This document shows positions 1-8,400 of a stretch of 64,000 bases of DNA, piece by piece (the stretch's first letter is position 1; each line of letters starts with the position of its first letter). Source of the DNA: Mesorhizobium sp. (GTDB taxonomy: Bacteria; Pseudomonadota; Alphaproteobacteria; Rhizobiales; Rhizobiaceae); contig SAJS01000011.1 in NCBI GenBank assembly GCA_004017535.1, positions 150,774 through 214,773 of the forward strand. The letters are read 5' to 3'. The translations under genes were made by a program, and so were the position numbers. The notes under the pieces are model-generated. The model saw nothing but the letters and a program-made list of their open reading frames with translations, ran no database searches and was not told the origin of the DNA.

Positions 1-167
1 GTCGCCGTCGATCCGGGCAGGTCGACATTGACGTCGACGGTGGCGAGGGGTGCTGCGACCATGAAGATGATCAGAAGCACTAGGATGACATCGATGAAAG
101 GCGTGACGTTGATGTCGTGGCTTTCCTCAAGATCGTCGCCGAAGGTCTCGCGAATGCGCGCCGCCAT
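1..167 (-). CDS. exbD: ExbD, TonB-system energizer subunit (N-terminal part, cut by window edge)
   Basis: Read on the minus strand from ATG at 167, this frame gives an N-terminal segment with the ExbD/TolR hallmark INVTPFIDVILVLLIIFMVA (residues about 19-38). That is a short cytoplasmic tail leading into the single membrane helix, with the conserved Asp that carries protons. The rest of the protein lies beyond the left edge. The start codon sits 5 nt after the exbB stop, so the two genes form an operon. ExbD works with ExbB in the inner membrane to energize TonB-dependent uptake of siderophores or haem. The ORF is open to the edge, with no sign of damage. Confidence 0.9.
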   Translation of the reverse strand, partial: MAARIRETFGDDLEESHDINVTPFIDVILVLLIIFMVAAPLATVDVNVDLPGSTA

Positions 168-172
168 CGTCG

Positions 173-1138
173 CTACTCCGCAGCCATCGCCGCTGCCGGC
201 GGCACCGTGCGGAAATCGAGGTCGCGGCTGACCAGCCGCTCGACGCCGGCTGAGGCGTCGGCGAGGATCTGTTTGTAGCCGGCTATCGAGCGGGCGAAGA
301 CGTTGTAGATGACGACCGCCGGAATGGCCGCGACAAGGCCCATCGCGGTCGCAAGCAGCGCCTCGGCGATGCCCGGCGCCACCACGGCGAGGTTGGTGGT
401 CTGCGCCTGGGAGATGCCGATGAAGGCGTTCATGATGCCCCATACGGTGCCGAACAGGCCGACGAAGGGCGCTGTCGAGCCGATGGTGGCAAGCAGGCCA
501 GTGCCGCGCGACATGCGCCGCGCCGCCGCCGCCTCGATGCGCAAGAGCCTGGAGGCGACGCGTTCCTTCAGGCCGTCGCCGGAAACGTGGTCGAGCGCGC
601 CCGCCGAAAGCGCCCGTTCCTCTTCCGCCGCCCGCACCAGAAGCGCGCCCGGACTGCCGTTATGGCCGAGTTCGCGGCCGGCCTGCATCAGCGTCGCGGC
701 ATTGCCGATCGCATCTGCAGCACGGCGGGCCCTCAGCTTGCCGCCGAAGACCTCCAGCGACTTGGCAAGCCAGATCGTCCAGGTGACGAGAGAGGCGAAA
801 GCCAGCCCGACCATCACCGCCTTCACGACGATGTCGGCATTCATGAACATGCCCCAGGGCGACAGGTCATGCGGCAGAACCAGCGAGATGGAGGGCTCTT
901 CCCCAGCGGCACCATTCGGAGCCGGCTGGATGCCTGGCCCCGCCGGCAGGGCTTCAACCGGCGTTTGCGGTGGATTAGCGGCCGATGCGGCAGGCGCGGG
1001 GGCGGCCGCTGCCGGACCGGTCGCAGGCGGTGTTGCCGGCTGCTGCTGCGCCACGGCTATCCCAGCCGAAAAGATCACGGATGCGGCCAGCGCCGCGAAC
1101 AGAACGGTCCGGGACAAATCTCGTCCTCGCTTTGTCAT
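173..1138 (-). CDS. exbB: ExbB, TonB-system proton channel subunit
   Basis: MotA/TolQ/ExbB-family protein. It starts with a signal-like hydrophobic segment (about residues 10-30 from the chosen ATG), then an Ala/Pro-rich linker of some 50 residues, as in the long rhizobial ExbB type. Three membrane helices follow, including the conserved motif [19 protein letters not shown] and the final helix with [19 protein letters not shown]. It forms the proton channel with ExbD, encoded 5 nt downstream. I chose ATG at 1138 because it begins a typical Lys/Arg-rich signal sequence; an in-frame ATG at 1198 adds 20 residues and neither has a strong ribosome binding site. Expression is probably iron-controlled, given the operator-like site at 1223-1237. 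Confidence 0.9.
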   Translation of the reverse strand: MTKRGRDLSRTVLFAALAASVIFSAGIAVAQQQPATPPATGPAAAAPAPAASAANPPQTPVEALPAGPGIQPAPNGAAGEEPSISLVLPHDLSPWGMFMNADIVVKAVMVGLAFASLVTWTIWLAKSLEVFGGKLRARRAADAIGNAATLMQAGRELGHNGSPGALLVRAAEEERALSAGALDHVSGDGLKERVASRLLRIEAAAARRMSRGTGLLATIGSTAPFVGLFGTVWGIMNAFIGISQAQTTNLAVVAPGIAEALLATAMGLVAAIPAVVIYNVFARSIAGYKQILADASAGVERLVSRDLDFRTVPPAAAMAAE

Positions 1139-1222
1139 GGCACGAACCGGCAGGTTGTCTGCTGGCTGGTGCGAACCTCGGTCACGGCTTTGCGCCATGC
1201 GCCGTCGACTGAGTATGAAACC

Positions 1223-1237
1223 TGACTTTGATAGTCA
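1223..1237 (-). promoter_or_regulatory. Iron-responsive operator (RirA-type IRO box) candidate
   Basis: The sequence TGACTTTGATAGTCA is a TGA-N9-TCA element with arms TGACT/AGTCA. This fits the IRO motif bound by the iron regulator RirA in Rhizobiales. It lies 85 nt (to ATG 1138) or 25 nt (to ATG 1198) upstream of exbB, a gene class commonly iron-repressed. The palindrome is visible; RirA binding is inferred from position and consensus. Confidence 0.55.
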
Positions 1238-1377
1238 AGATTAAGATCGGGATCTAGGCCAACAAAACTGGCGGAAGCCGCTGTTCAATCGCTTCGGCGT
1301 GCGTGCGGGCCGTCACCACAGGGGCTTCCGCCGCATGCGCGGCAGGCTATGCTCGATACCGAAGAAGGAGACCGCGG

Positions 1378-2052
1378 ATGATCAAGGCGATACCGTTCGA
1401 CTTCCCCTATGACGGCAGGCTGGAGCCGCAGCATGCGGCGCTGCTGGTCATCGACCTGCAGGAGGATTTCCTGTCGCCGACCGGCTATTTCGCCAGGAAA
1501 GGCTACGACCCGTCGCCGCTGCGAGCCATCCTGCCGGCGGTCAACCGGGTGATTGCCGCGGCCCGCGCGGCAGGCCTCACCATTATTCACACAAGGCAAG
1601 GCTACCGCGCCGACATGGCCGACATGACGCCTTACGAAAAATGGCGCCGCAAGCGGGCTGGCCTCGACGGCACCGATATCCTGCTGCGCTCCGGCCCTGG
1701 CTTTCAGATCGCCGCCGACATCGACGTGGCGCCGCAGGACGTCATCATCGACAAGACCTGCAACAGCGCCTTCACTTACACAGATCTGGAACAGGTCCTT
1801 CGCGCCCGGGGCATAACGCATCTGATGCTCACCGGCTGCACGACGGATGTGTGCGTGCACACCACATTGCGCGAAGCCTGCGACCGCAACTTCCAGTGCC
1901 TGACGATTTCGGACGCCTGCGCCAGCGGCGATCAGTATGCGCATGAAGCGGCGCTGCACATGGTGACGGTCGAGGACGGGATCTTCGGCGCGCTGGCGGA
2001 CTCGGAAGCGGTCATTGTCGCGTTGCGGCAGCTCGCGGACGCCGTGCCATGA
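1378..2052 (+). CDS. Isochorismatase-family cysteine hydrolase (RutB/biuret-hydrolase-like)
   Basis: A 224-residue alpha/beta hydrolase of the isochorismatase-like (cysteine hydrolase) superfamily. The catalytic triad is visible: Asp26 in VIDLQEDF, Lys126 in DKTCNSAF and Cys159 in GCTTDVCVHTT. Family members cleave C-N bonds in small amides (ureidoacrylate, biuret, nicotinamide, N-carbamoylsarcosine). The GCTTDVCVHTT block and the long N-terminus resemble the RutB/biuret-hydrolase branch, but the substrate cannot be fixed from sequence. The start is supported by GAAGGAG 7 nt before ATG 1378. The stop TGA is followed in the same frame by the sigma-factor remnant at 2059-2370. Confidence 0.8.
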   Translation: MIKAIPFDFPYDGRLEPQHAALLVIDLQEDFLSPTGYFARKGYDPSPLRAILPAVNRVIAAARAAGLTIIHTRQGYRADMADMTPYEKWRRKRAGLDGTDILLRSGPGFQIAADIDVAPQDVIIDKTCNSAFTYTDLEQVLRARGITHLMLTGCTTDVCVHTTLREACDRNFQCLTISDACASGDQYAHEAALHMVTVEDGIFGALADSEAVIVALRQLADAVP

Positions 2053-2058
2053 AGGTTA

Positions 2059-2370
2059 TTGGGGTCTCACCGCTGCGCGGCCTTTTGGCCGTGGAACGTC
2101 AAGCTGGAGCTGGTCAATCGCCTGCGCGCGGACGGCAAGGAATATGTCGGCAACTATTTCGGCCGCTATGTCGACGAAACGCATTGGAATTTCGCGGCCG
2201 GACTTGTCGAAGGCTCGCCCGCCATCCTAGTCACCAGCCCGGAGCGTCCGGACGAACCGCCGCGCTATTTCATCCTCATCGATTGGGAGGACGGCCGGAT
2301 CGCCGGCATCCGCGACTTCCTGTTCGCGGATTACGTGATGGACGGGCTGGAGTACTCCGGCACGCCGTGA
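2059..2370 (+). pseudogene. Remnant of the C-terminal SnoaL-like domain of an ECF-type sigma factor
   Basis: This open stretch encodes about 100 residues, including VKLELVNRLRADGKEYVG, an NYFGRYVDETHWNF block, and IRDFLFADYVMDG near the end. The pattern resembles the NTF2/SnoaL-like C-terminal domain found on some rhizobial ECF sigma factors. The sigma region 2 and region 4 domains that should precede it are absent. Instead it begins in frame right after the TGA of the cysteine hydrolase, with only a TTG start and no ribosome binding site. I read it as a truncated remnant. It could alternatively be an independent small SnoaL-like protein, or part of a read-through product. The family assignment is from memory of the sequence pattern. 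Confidence 0.5.
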
Positions 2371-2377
2371 CTTCGAC

Positions 2378-3310
2378 CTATACGGTGTTCAGCAAGGGGG
2401 ATGAGGCGAACGCACCCGGTTGCGGAACCTCCGCCTCACGCCGCGCCAGCGAATTCGCGAGCAGCGTGATCGTGTCGCGCCCTATGCGAGCGATCTCGCC
2501 CGGACGATCGATGCCGCTGATCATGAATTCCTCGATGCCGAGCGCCGCATAGGGCAAAAGCGCCAGGGCAATCCGCGCCGGCGGCCCGGCGATCTCGACC
2601 GCCTTGTGATCCGGGGTTCCGCTCCAGCCGTCCGCGTGGATGCGGGCCGGCAGCGCGAAGCGCAACCTGCCGGCGCGGCCGTGCTCGGCGGCGGCGCCGC
2701 GCGCACGCTCGATCAATTGCCTCACCTCGTCCGGCGAGCCGGCGGCCAACTCGAAGACATCGGCATGCTTGCCGGCGACCTTCAGCGCAGTGCCCGATTG
2801 GCCGCCGAGCCGGATGACGAGATCGGCGCCATGCGGGCCCTTGCGCGGCACGAAGCCGCCCCTGACGCTGTAGAAGGCGCCTTCATGGTCGAAGGGCCTG
2901 TCGTTCGACCACAGGCGCTTCAGCAGCACCAGATATTCGTCGATGCGCTGCCAAACCACGCTGTGGCCGACCGGCCGCGCCTCGGCATCGCTGTCTTCCA
3001 GCGGCTCGCTCAGCATGCGAAGCGACAGGCGGCCGCCGCCTCTGCGGTCGAGCGCGGCAAGCTGCCTTGCCGCCACCGTCGGCTCGATCACGCCGGCCCA
3101 ATGCGTCAGCACCACCTCCAGCGAACCGGTGCGGTCGAGCGTCTGCGCGGCGATGTCCATATTGGTGAGCAGGCCGGCCGGATCGTCCACCACCAGCCTG
3201 CGGAAACCGGCATCCTCGATCAGCGACAGTTTGGTCGCCGTCTCGGCGAAATCATAGAAGAAGCCTCCACTGGCAGCTTTACCGGGAACATGCGTGAACT
3301 CGATCGGCAT
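2378..3310 (-). CDS. LLM-class (luciferase-like) flavin-dependent oxidoreductase
   Basis: A 310-residue bacterial luciferase-like monooxygenase of the SsuD/NtaA type. It has the expected order of features: an N-terminal strand with FFYDFAETATKLSLIEDAGF, the central SLRMLSEPLEDSDAEARPVGHS and YLVLLKRLWSNDRPFDHEGAFY (typical of the alkanesulfonate monooxygenase branch), and the C-terminal GIEEFMISGIDRPGEIARIG. Such enzymes use reduced FMN to oxidize sulfonates or related compounds; the substrate here is unknown. The start is ATG 3310, preceded by GGAGGAG with 6-nt spacing. It stands alone on the minus strand, convergent with the remnant at 2059-2370, so there is no partner flavin reductase or transporter next to it. 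Confidence 0.8.
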   Translation of the reverse strand: MPIEFTHVPGKAASGGFFYDFAETATKLSLIEDAGFRRLVVDDPAGLLTNMDIAAQTLDRTGSLEVVLTHWAGVIEPTVAARQLAALDRRGGGRLSLRMLSEPLEDSDAEARPVGHSVVWQRIDEYLVLLKRLWSNDRPFDHEGAFYSVRGGFVPRKGPHGADLVIRLGGQSGTALKVAGKHADVFELAAGSPDEVRQLIERARGAAAEHGRAGRLRFALPARIHADGWSGTPDHKAVEIAGPPARIALALLPYAALGIEEFMISGIDRPGEIARIGRDTITLLANSLARREAEVPQPGAFASSPLLNTV

Positions 3311-3467
3311 TGCCATCTCCTCCATCACGTCGGCTTGCCCCGCTCCAAAGCCTTCTGAATCAAATCCGAGGACGCAGGCGCGCGACAGCGCCCTGGTGCT
3401 CGGCCAGCTTTCCACTCCGGTTACGCAACTCAGATTGTTTGACGGCGGGTCTCGGCCCGCCTCGAAA

Positions 3468-3623
3468 TCAGGGGATCAACCCCAGCACCACCGCGCCGGT
3501 GAACACGAATGCAAGCGCGAAGACGAGATAGGCGAAGGTACCGCCATAGGCGGGCCTCCAGCTCTGATCGGCGGTCAGCCTTTGGCCCTTGCGGGCGGTC
3601 TGAGCGTTCTGGATATAGGACAT
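3468..3623 (-). CDS. Small membrane protein, 51 residues
   Basis: An unrecognised small ORF. It runs from ATG at 3623, preceded by GGAGG with 5-nt spacing, to TGA at 3468. The protein has a polar N-terminal half (MSYIQNAQTARKGQRLTADQ at the start) followed by one clear membrane helix, FAYLVFALAFVFTGAVVLGL, near the C-terminus. The good ribosome binding site, the amphipathic-then-hydrophobic layout and codon use like the surrounding genes support a real gene. It faces away from the dehydrogenase at 3904 and points toward the LLM oxidoreductase, about 160 nt upstream of that gene's start. Function unknown. Confidence 0.65.
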   Translation of the reverse strand: MSYIQNAQTARKGQRLTADQSWRPAYGGTFAYLVFALAFVFTGAVVLGLIP

Positions 3624-3697
3624 ATCAGCCTCCGTCTCGGCGCTTAATCTATAAAGTTAGTAGACTTTGTCGATTGCTATTTTTTGCCGATTTTTGG

Positions 3698-3709
3698 GAA
3701 AACGTTCTC
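3698..3709. promoter_or_regulatory. LacI-type operator-like palindrome
   Basis: GAAAACGTTCTC is a near-perfect 12-bp palindrome (GA-R-AACGTT-Y-TC) centred on AACGTT. It lies in the AT-rich divergent region between the small membrane protein and the short-chain dehydrogenase. LacI-family operators have a central CG of this kind. No LacI-type regulator gene is nearby, so this is only a candidate. I see no other feature in the 280-nt gap. Confidence 0.2.
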
Positions 3710-3903
3710 AGGATAAGGCGAGTACTGGTATTTATTGCCCCCATGAGACGGAGTGTCTGGTCGCGGGCCGATGCAGGCAAGCTCGGCAAATGCCTGGAAC
3801 CATGAGCTTTTCGACGGCAAACCGCCTCGCTCAAGCGCTTGGCTACGCCCCGCCCGACGCGCTAGCATCAAAAAAACACCTCACGGAATCCAGGGAGAGC
3901 AAA

Positions 3904-4671
3904 ATGGGTGAAAGGCTGGCGGGCAAAGTGGCGATCGTTTCGGGCGGCGCGACGGGCATGGGCGGGGCGGCTTCGGAGCTGTTTGCCGCCGAAGGCGCCA
4001 AGGTGGCGATCATCGACCGCAACGGCGAAGCGGCCGGCAAGACCGCGGCGGCGATCCGGGCGCGGGGCCATGTGGCGGAGCATTTCGTGGCCGATGTTTC
4101 TGACGAGGCGCAGGTCGAGGCGGCGGTGAAGGCGGCGACGGATAAGCTCGGTCCGGTCACAGTGCTGTTCAACCATGCGGGCACGATCGTGATAAAGCCG
4201 TTCCTGGAGACGACTCTGCAGGAGTGGGATTGGCTGCATGCCGTCAATGTCCGCTCGATGTTCCTGATGACGCGCGCGGTGCTGCCCGGCATGATCGCCG
4301 CCGGCGGCGGCTCGATCGTCTGCACCTCATCGATCTCGGCAGTGGCGGCGACGCCGAACGAGGTGCTTTACGACACCACCAAGGGCGCCTGCCACATGTT
4401 CGCCCGGGCAATTGCCGTCGAGTTCCGCGACCGCAACATCCGCTGCAACGCCGTCTGCCCCGGCTTCATCCGCACGCCGCATGGCCTGCGCGAGGTGGCG
4501 GATCTCGGCAGGCTCGGCGTCGATGTCTCGGATGCGGCCATGGCCGCGCAGCAAGGCCGCATCGGCGAGCCGGAAGAGGTGGCGAAGGCGGCGCTGTTTT
4601 TGGCCAGCGACGAATCGAGCTTCGTCAACGGCGCGCATTTGTTCGTGGATAACGCGTTCACGGCGATCTGA
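3904..4671 (+). CDS. Short-chain dehydrogenase/reductase (SDR)
   Basis: A classical SDR of 255 residues. It has the NAD(P)-binding glycine motif GGATGMGGA (residues 14-22), the NHAG structural motif, the catalytic Ser in TSSIS, and the Tyr/Lys pair in YDTTK. An acidic residue after strand beta-2 (IIDRN) favours NAD over NADP. The C-terminal block [21 protein letters not shown] is typical of the family. The substrate is unknown. The start ATG 3904 has AGGGAG 6 nt upstream; longer in-frame starts as far as 3667 are possible but lack such a site. It is monocistronic and convergent with the ABC permease, with a hairpin between them. Confidence 0.88.
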   Translation: MGERLAGKVAIVSGGATGMGGAASELFAAEGAKVAIIDRNGEAAGKTAAAIRARGHVAEHFVADVSDEAQVEAAVKAATDKLGPVTVLFNHAGTIVIKPFLETTLQEWDWLHAVNVRSMFLMTRAVLPGMIAAGGGSIVCTSSISAVAATPNEVLYDTTKGACHMFARAIAVEFRDRNIRCNAVCPGFIRTPHGLREVADLGRLGVDVSDAAMAAQQGRIGEPEEVAKAALFLASDESSFVNGAHLFVDNAFTAI

Positions 4672-4699
4672 GGCTTGGCGCCCCTCCTCTCCCCCATCG

Positions 4700-4720
4700 C
4701 TCTCCCCTCCGGAGGGAGAG
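4700..4720. terminator. Bidirectional hairpin between convergent genes
   Basis: CTCTCCC and GGGAGAG form 7-bp arms around a short GC-rich centre. The hairpin lies between the dehydrogenase stop (4671) and the permease stop (4727). There is no T-run, so its efficiency as an intrinsic terminator is uncertain; it may equally be a small REP-like palindrome. Confidence 0.4.
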
Positions 4721-4726
4721 GAAAGG

Positions 4727-5671
4727 CTACCGTTCTTCCCTTCTGAACGGCTTCAGCAGCGCCGAGGGCGCGACCGCGTTGCGCGACATGAAGGCCATGG
4801 CGACGATGGTGAAGATGAAGGGCAGCATCAGGAAGGCTTCGTAGGGGATATGGCCGAGGCCGCTCGCCTGCATCCTGAGCTGCAGCGCGTCGACGAAGGC
4901 GAAGAGTAGTGCCGCGCCCGCCGAGCGCCACGGGTCCCAGCGGCCGAACACGACCAGCGCGATCGCCACCCAGCCGCGGCCGGAGACGACGCCGAAGGTG
5001 AAGGCGTTGAACTGCGCCATGGTCAGGAAGGCGCCGGCAAGCCCGATCAGCGCGCCGCCGAGGATCACCGCCTGGAAGCGCGTAGCGATGACGCTCACGC
5101 CGGCCGAATCCGCCGCGCGCGGGTTCTCGCCGACCATGCGCACCGAGAGCCCCCATGGCGTGCGGTAGAGCACGAAGGCGGCGAGCGGAACGGCGATGAT
5201 GGCTAGATAAACCAGCGCGAACTGGTTGAACACGGCCGGCCCCAGGATCGGGATGTCGGAAAGCAGCGGGATCGGCGCCGTCTTGAAGCCGTCGATGCTG
5301 GGCGGCACCGATTGCTGGCCGAAGATCAACCGGTAGAGGAAATAGGCAAGGCCCGAGCAGAACAAGGTCACGCCGATGCCGCAGACATGTTGGCTGAGGC
5401 CCAGTGCGACGGTGAACAGCGCGTGCAGGGCGCCCATCAGCGCGCCGACCAGCACGGCCACCAGCACGCCAAGCCACAGGCTGCCGCTCAAGCTGGCGGC
5501 GGTGAAGCCTGCCATGGCCGAGAGCAGCATGATGCCTTCGATGCCGAGATTGAGCACGCCGGCGCGTTCGGAAAACATTTCGCCGAGCGTGGCGAAAGCA
5601 AGCGGCGTGGCGATGCGAATGATGGCGGCGAGGAAACCGACCTGGAGAATCTGCTCGAACACCGCGCTCAT
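4727..5671 (-). CDS. BMP-type ABC importer, permease 2 (NupQ/YufQ-like)
   Basis: A 314-residue inner-membrane permease of the BPD_transp_2 family (as LivHM, RbsC and NupQ). About eight hydrophobic helices are visible. Conserved motifs include GEMFSERAGVLNLGIEGIML near the N-terminus and the permease loop VRMVGENPRAADSAGVSV at about residue 190. It pairs with permease 1, whose stop codon it overlaps (ATGA, 4 nt), so the two are translationally coupled. Family members adjoining BMP-type binding proteins carry purine or pyrimidine nucleosides. This is the last gene of the four-gene minus-strand operon. Confidence 0.9.
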   Translation of the reverse strand: MSAVFEQILQVGFLAAIIRIATPLAFATLGEMFSERAGVLNLGIEGIMLLSAMAGFTAASLSGSLWLGVLVAVLVGALMGALHALFTVALGLSQHVCGIGVTLFCSGLAYFLYRLIFGQQSVPPSIDGFKTAPIPLLSDIPILGPAVFNQFALVYLAIIAVPLAAFVLYRTPWGLSVRMVGENPRAADSAGVSVIATRFQAVILGGALIGLAGAFLTMAQFNAFTFGVVSGRGWVAIALVVFGRWDPWRSAGAALLFAFVDALQLRMQASGLGHIPYEAFLMLPFIFTIVAMAFMSRNAVAPSALLKPFRREER

Positions 5672-6723
5672 GTCTGCGCTCCGACGCGTCGGATGCGATA
5701 GGCGGTGAAGAGCAGCGCCACCAGCATGGCGAGCAGCGCCGTGCCCTGGATGACGTCGCTCAGGAAAGCCGGCACGCCGGTCGCGCGCGACATCGCCTCG
5801 CCGCCGGTCATGACGGCGGCGAGGAAGATCGCCGCCGGCACCACGCCGAGCGGGTTGAGTCTGGCGAGCATGGCGACGACGATACCGGAATAGCCATAGC
5901 CCGGCGAGATGTCGCTCATCACCTGGAAGTGCACGCCGCCGACCTCGCCAACGCCGGCCAGGCCTGCCAGCGCGCCGGAGAGCAGGGCGGTCGAGAGCAG
6001 CACGCGCTGCACGTTGATGCCGCCATAGCGCGCCGCTTCCGGATTTTCGCCAGTGACGCGGATGCGAAAGCCGAGGGTGGTGCGGGCGATCAGGAACCAG
6101 CAAAGTGGCGCCGCGATCAGCGCGACGACGACGCCGAGATGCAGCCGCGTGCCTTCGATCAACACCGGGAAATTGGCCGAATCCTCGATCGGCGGCGAGA
6201 TCGGATAGCCGGAAAAGGTGTCCTTCCACGGCCCTTCGATCAGCGCCATTAGCGCGTAATAGATGACCGAGTTGAGCAGCAGCGAGCTCACCACATCGTC
6301 GACCTTGAATTTGACCCTCAGCGTCGCCGGCACCAGCGCCACGAGCGCGCCGGCCGCGGCGCCGGCCAGCGCCATCAGCACCATAGCGAGGGTGCCCGGC
6401 ATCGGGATCGCGCCGACGAAGCAGCTCGCCACCGCGCCGGCCAGCAGCTGGCCCTCTGCGCCGATGTTCCAGAATTTGGCGCGGAAGGCGATGGCCACCG
6501 CAAGGCCGGTGAAGATCATCGGCGCGGCGCGCACCAGCGTCTCGGTGATGGCGTAGCTGTCGCCGAGCGAGGCCGAGAGCATCACGCCATAGGCTTCGAT
6601 CACACCGGCGCCGGCGATGGCGATGAGCCCGCTGCACAGGATGAGCGTCGCGGCGATGGCGATCAGGGGAAGCGCCAGATTGAACCAGGCGGGTGTCGAG
6701 GTGCGGGCTTCGAGGCGAAACAT
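5668..6723 (-). CDS. BMP-type ABC importer, permease 1 (NupP/YufP-like)
   Basis: A 351-residue integral membrane protein of the BPD_transp_2 family. It carries the diagnostic segment AIAFRAKFWNIGAEGQLLAG (about residues 78-97) and the coupling loop GFRIRVTGENPEAARYGGIN. It forms the heteromeric transmembrane channel with permease 2. Its ATG overlaps the ATPase stop by one base (TGATG) and its own TGA overlaps the next start, so the three downstream genes are tightly coupled. Confidence 0.9.
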   Translation of the reverse strand: MFRLEARTSTPAWFNLALPLIAIAATLILCSGLIAIAGAGVIEAYGVMLSASLGDSYAITETLVRAAPMIFTGLAVAIAFRAKFWNIGAEGQLLAGAVASCFVGAIPMPGTLAMVLMALAGAAAGALVALVPATLRVKFKVDDVVSSLLLNSVIYYALMALIEGPWKDTFSGYPISPPIEDSANFPVLIEGTRLHLGVVVALIAAPLCWFLIARTTLGFRIRVTGENPEAARYGGINVQRVLLSTALLSGALAGLAGVGEVGGVHFQVMSDISPGYGYSGIVVAMLARLNPLGVVPAAIFLAAVMTGGEAMSRATGVPAFLSDVIQGTALLAMLVALLFTAYRIRRVGAQT

Positions 6724-8243
6724 CAGGCCGCCTCCTCGGTCTGCCCGGCGCCGGTCATCATCAGGCCGAGCCTGGCGACGGTGGCATCCGCGCTGTCGAG
6801 CGTGCCGGCGATGCGGCCCTCATACATCACCGCGATGCGGTCCGAGAGCATCAGCAATTCCTCAAGGTCTTCGCCGATGACGATGATGCCGCAGCCCTTG
6901 GCGCGCATCGCCAGGAATTTCTCATGGATGAAGCGGGCGGCGCCGATGTCGAGGCCGCGCGTCGGCTGCGAGACGATCAGCACTTTCGGGTCGAAAGCGA
7001 GCTCGCGCGCCAAAAGCGCCTTCTGCAGGTTGCCGCCGGAGAGCGCGCCGGCGCGCGCCATCGGGCCAGGGCAGCGTATGTCATAGGCCTTGATCTGCGC
7101 TTCGGCGAACGCGCGAATCGCCGCCGGGTTGAGCAGGCCTTTGCTGCTGAAGGCCTCGGTGCCGATCCGCGGCAGAACCATGGAATCGGCTAGAGGCAAG
7201 TTGGTGACCAGTCCGGTGGTCATGCGGTCTTCGGGGATGCGGCCGAGGCCAAGCGCCTGCAGCTCGCGCGGCGAGAATTGCGTCACCGTTTTGCCGGCTA
7301 TCGTCATCGTGCCGGCCCTTGGCGGCAGCATGCCGGAAATGACGTCGGCCAGCGCCCGCTGGCCGTTGCCGGAGACGCCGGCGATGCCGAGTATCTCGCC
7401 CGCCCGGACGACCAGCGAGACGTCGCGCAGCAGCATGCCGGCATGGCCGGCGGTGGAGATGCCGTCGAGCGTCAGCACGGCGGCGCCGGGCGTCGAAGCC
7501 TCCTTGACCGGCGGCACGATCTCATGGCCGCACATCAGTCTGGCCATCTCGGCCGAGGTGGTTCCTGCCGGATGGTCGACACGGCCGGCGACCTTGCCAT
7601 GGCGCAGGACGACGCAGCGATGGGTGAGCGCCCGGACCTCGTTCAGCTTGTGCGAGATGAAGATGATGCCGAGCCCCTGCGCCGCCATCGAGCGCAGGGC
7701 GGCGAACAGGCCGTCTACTTCGCTTGGCGCCAGCACTGCCGTCGGCTCGTCGAGGATCAAAAGCTTCGCGCCGCGAAACAGCGCCTTGACGATTTCCAGC
7801 CGCTGCTGCTCGCCGACCGACAGCGCCGACACGAGCAGGTTCGGATCGAGGCTCAGCCCATACTGCCGGCTGATCTCGTCCAGGCGGGCAAGCCCGCGCG
7901 CGCGGTCGATGCGGCCGGACTTGCCGGGAATGCCGATCAGCAGGTTTTCCAGCACCGTGAGGCGCGGGGCGAGGTGGAAATGCTGGTGCACCATGCCGAT
8001 GCCGGCGGCGAGCGCATCGGCCGAATTGTGGATGGCGACCGGTCGTCCTTCGACCAGGATCTCGCCGGCGTCCGGCGCATAGGCGCCGAACAGCACGTTC
8101 ATCAGCGTCGTCTTGCCGGCGCCGTTCTCGCCGAGCAGGCCGAGGATTTCGCCGGGTGCGACGCTGAGGTCGACGGCCTCGTTCGCCTTGACGGCGCCGA
8201 AGATCTTGGTGATGCCGCGCATTTCGATGAGTGGGGCGGACAA
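6723..8243 (-). CDS. BMP-type ABC importer, duplicated ATP-binding protein (NupO/YufO-like)
   Basis: A 506-residue protein with two tandem ABC domains, as in the sugar and nucleoside (CUT2/BMP) importers. Domain 1 has Walker A GENGAGKTT, signature LSVGEQQRLEI and Walker B LLILDEPTAVL. Domain 2 has a degenerate Walker A (GVSGNGQRALADV), signature LSGGNLQKALLAREL and Walker B-like LIVSQPTRGLDIGA. Degeneracy of one site is usual in this family. I chose the TTG at 8243 because AGGGAG lies 5 nt upstream and the residues just downstream (APLIEMRGITKIFG) begin a normal ABC domain; longer in-frame starts run into a repeat. It is cytoplasmic and powers uptake through the two permeases. Confidence 0.9.
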   Translation of the reverse strand: MSAPLIEMRGITKIFGAVKANEAVDLSVAPGEILGLLGENGAGKTTLMNVLFGAYAPDAGEILVEGRPVAIHNSADALAAGIGMVHQHFHLAPRLTVLENLLIGIPGKSGRIDRARGLARLDEISRQYGLSLDPNLLVSALSVGEQQRLEIVKALFRGAKLLILDEPTAVLAPSEVDGLFAALRSMAAQGLGIIFISHKLNEVRALTHRCVVLRHGKVAGRVDHPAGTTSAEMARLMCGHEIVPPVKEASTPGAAVLTLDGISTAGHAGMLLRDVSLVVRAGEILGIAGVSGNGQRALADVISGMLPPRAGTMTIAGKTVTQFSPRELQALGLGRIPEDRMTTGLVTNLPLADSMVLPRIGTEAFSSKGLLNPAAIRAFAEAQIKAYDIRCPGPMARAGALSGGNLQKALLARELAFDPKVLIVSQPTRGLDIGAARFIHEKFLAMRAKGCGIIVIGEDLEELLMLSDRIAVMYEGRIAGTLDSADATVARLGLMMTGAGQTEEAA

Positions 8244-8282
8244 GGGTGCTCCCTGGATTTGCGATCCGGCTAACCGAGGGCA

Positions 8283-8332
8283 GCGCGAGGCCCCCCTCTG
8301 GCCTGCCGGCCATCTCCCCTCAAAGGGGAGAT
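8283..8332. repeat. Palindromic intergenic repeat, family C copy 1
   Basis: A ~50-bp unit containing a CTGCCGG block and a hairpin built from ATCTCCCCT and AGGGGAGAT. A second unit in inverted orientation lies at 8401-8453. Together they sit between the binding-protein gene and the ATPase gene of one operon and could fold into one large structure in the transcript. Confidence 0.7.
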
Positions 8333-8400
8333 CAGATGTCACGCCGGCTTTCGCCAACTTTCAACGTTGAAAAGATCGAGTGCCGTCAATGAAACTGCCA

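Noticed and set aside
2049-2552. A 167-codon plus-strand frame starting with ATG at 2049
   Set aside because: Arg/Gly-rich out-of-frame reading of the sigma-factor remnant and the start of the LLM gene's antisense; no ribosome binding site.
4727-6637. A 636-codon minus-strand frame spanning both permease genes
   Set aside because: Its first half is an out-of-frame, Arg/Ala-rich translation of permease 1; only the part from 5671 downstream has family motifs.
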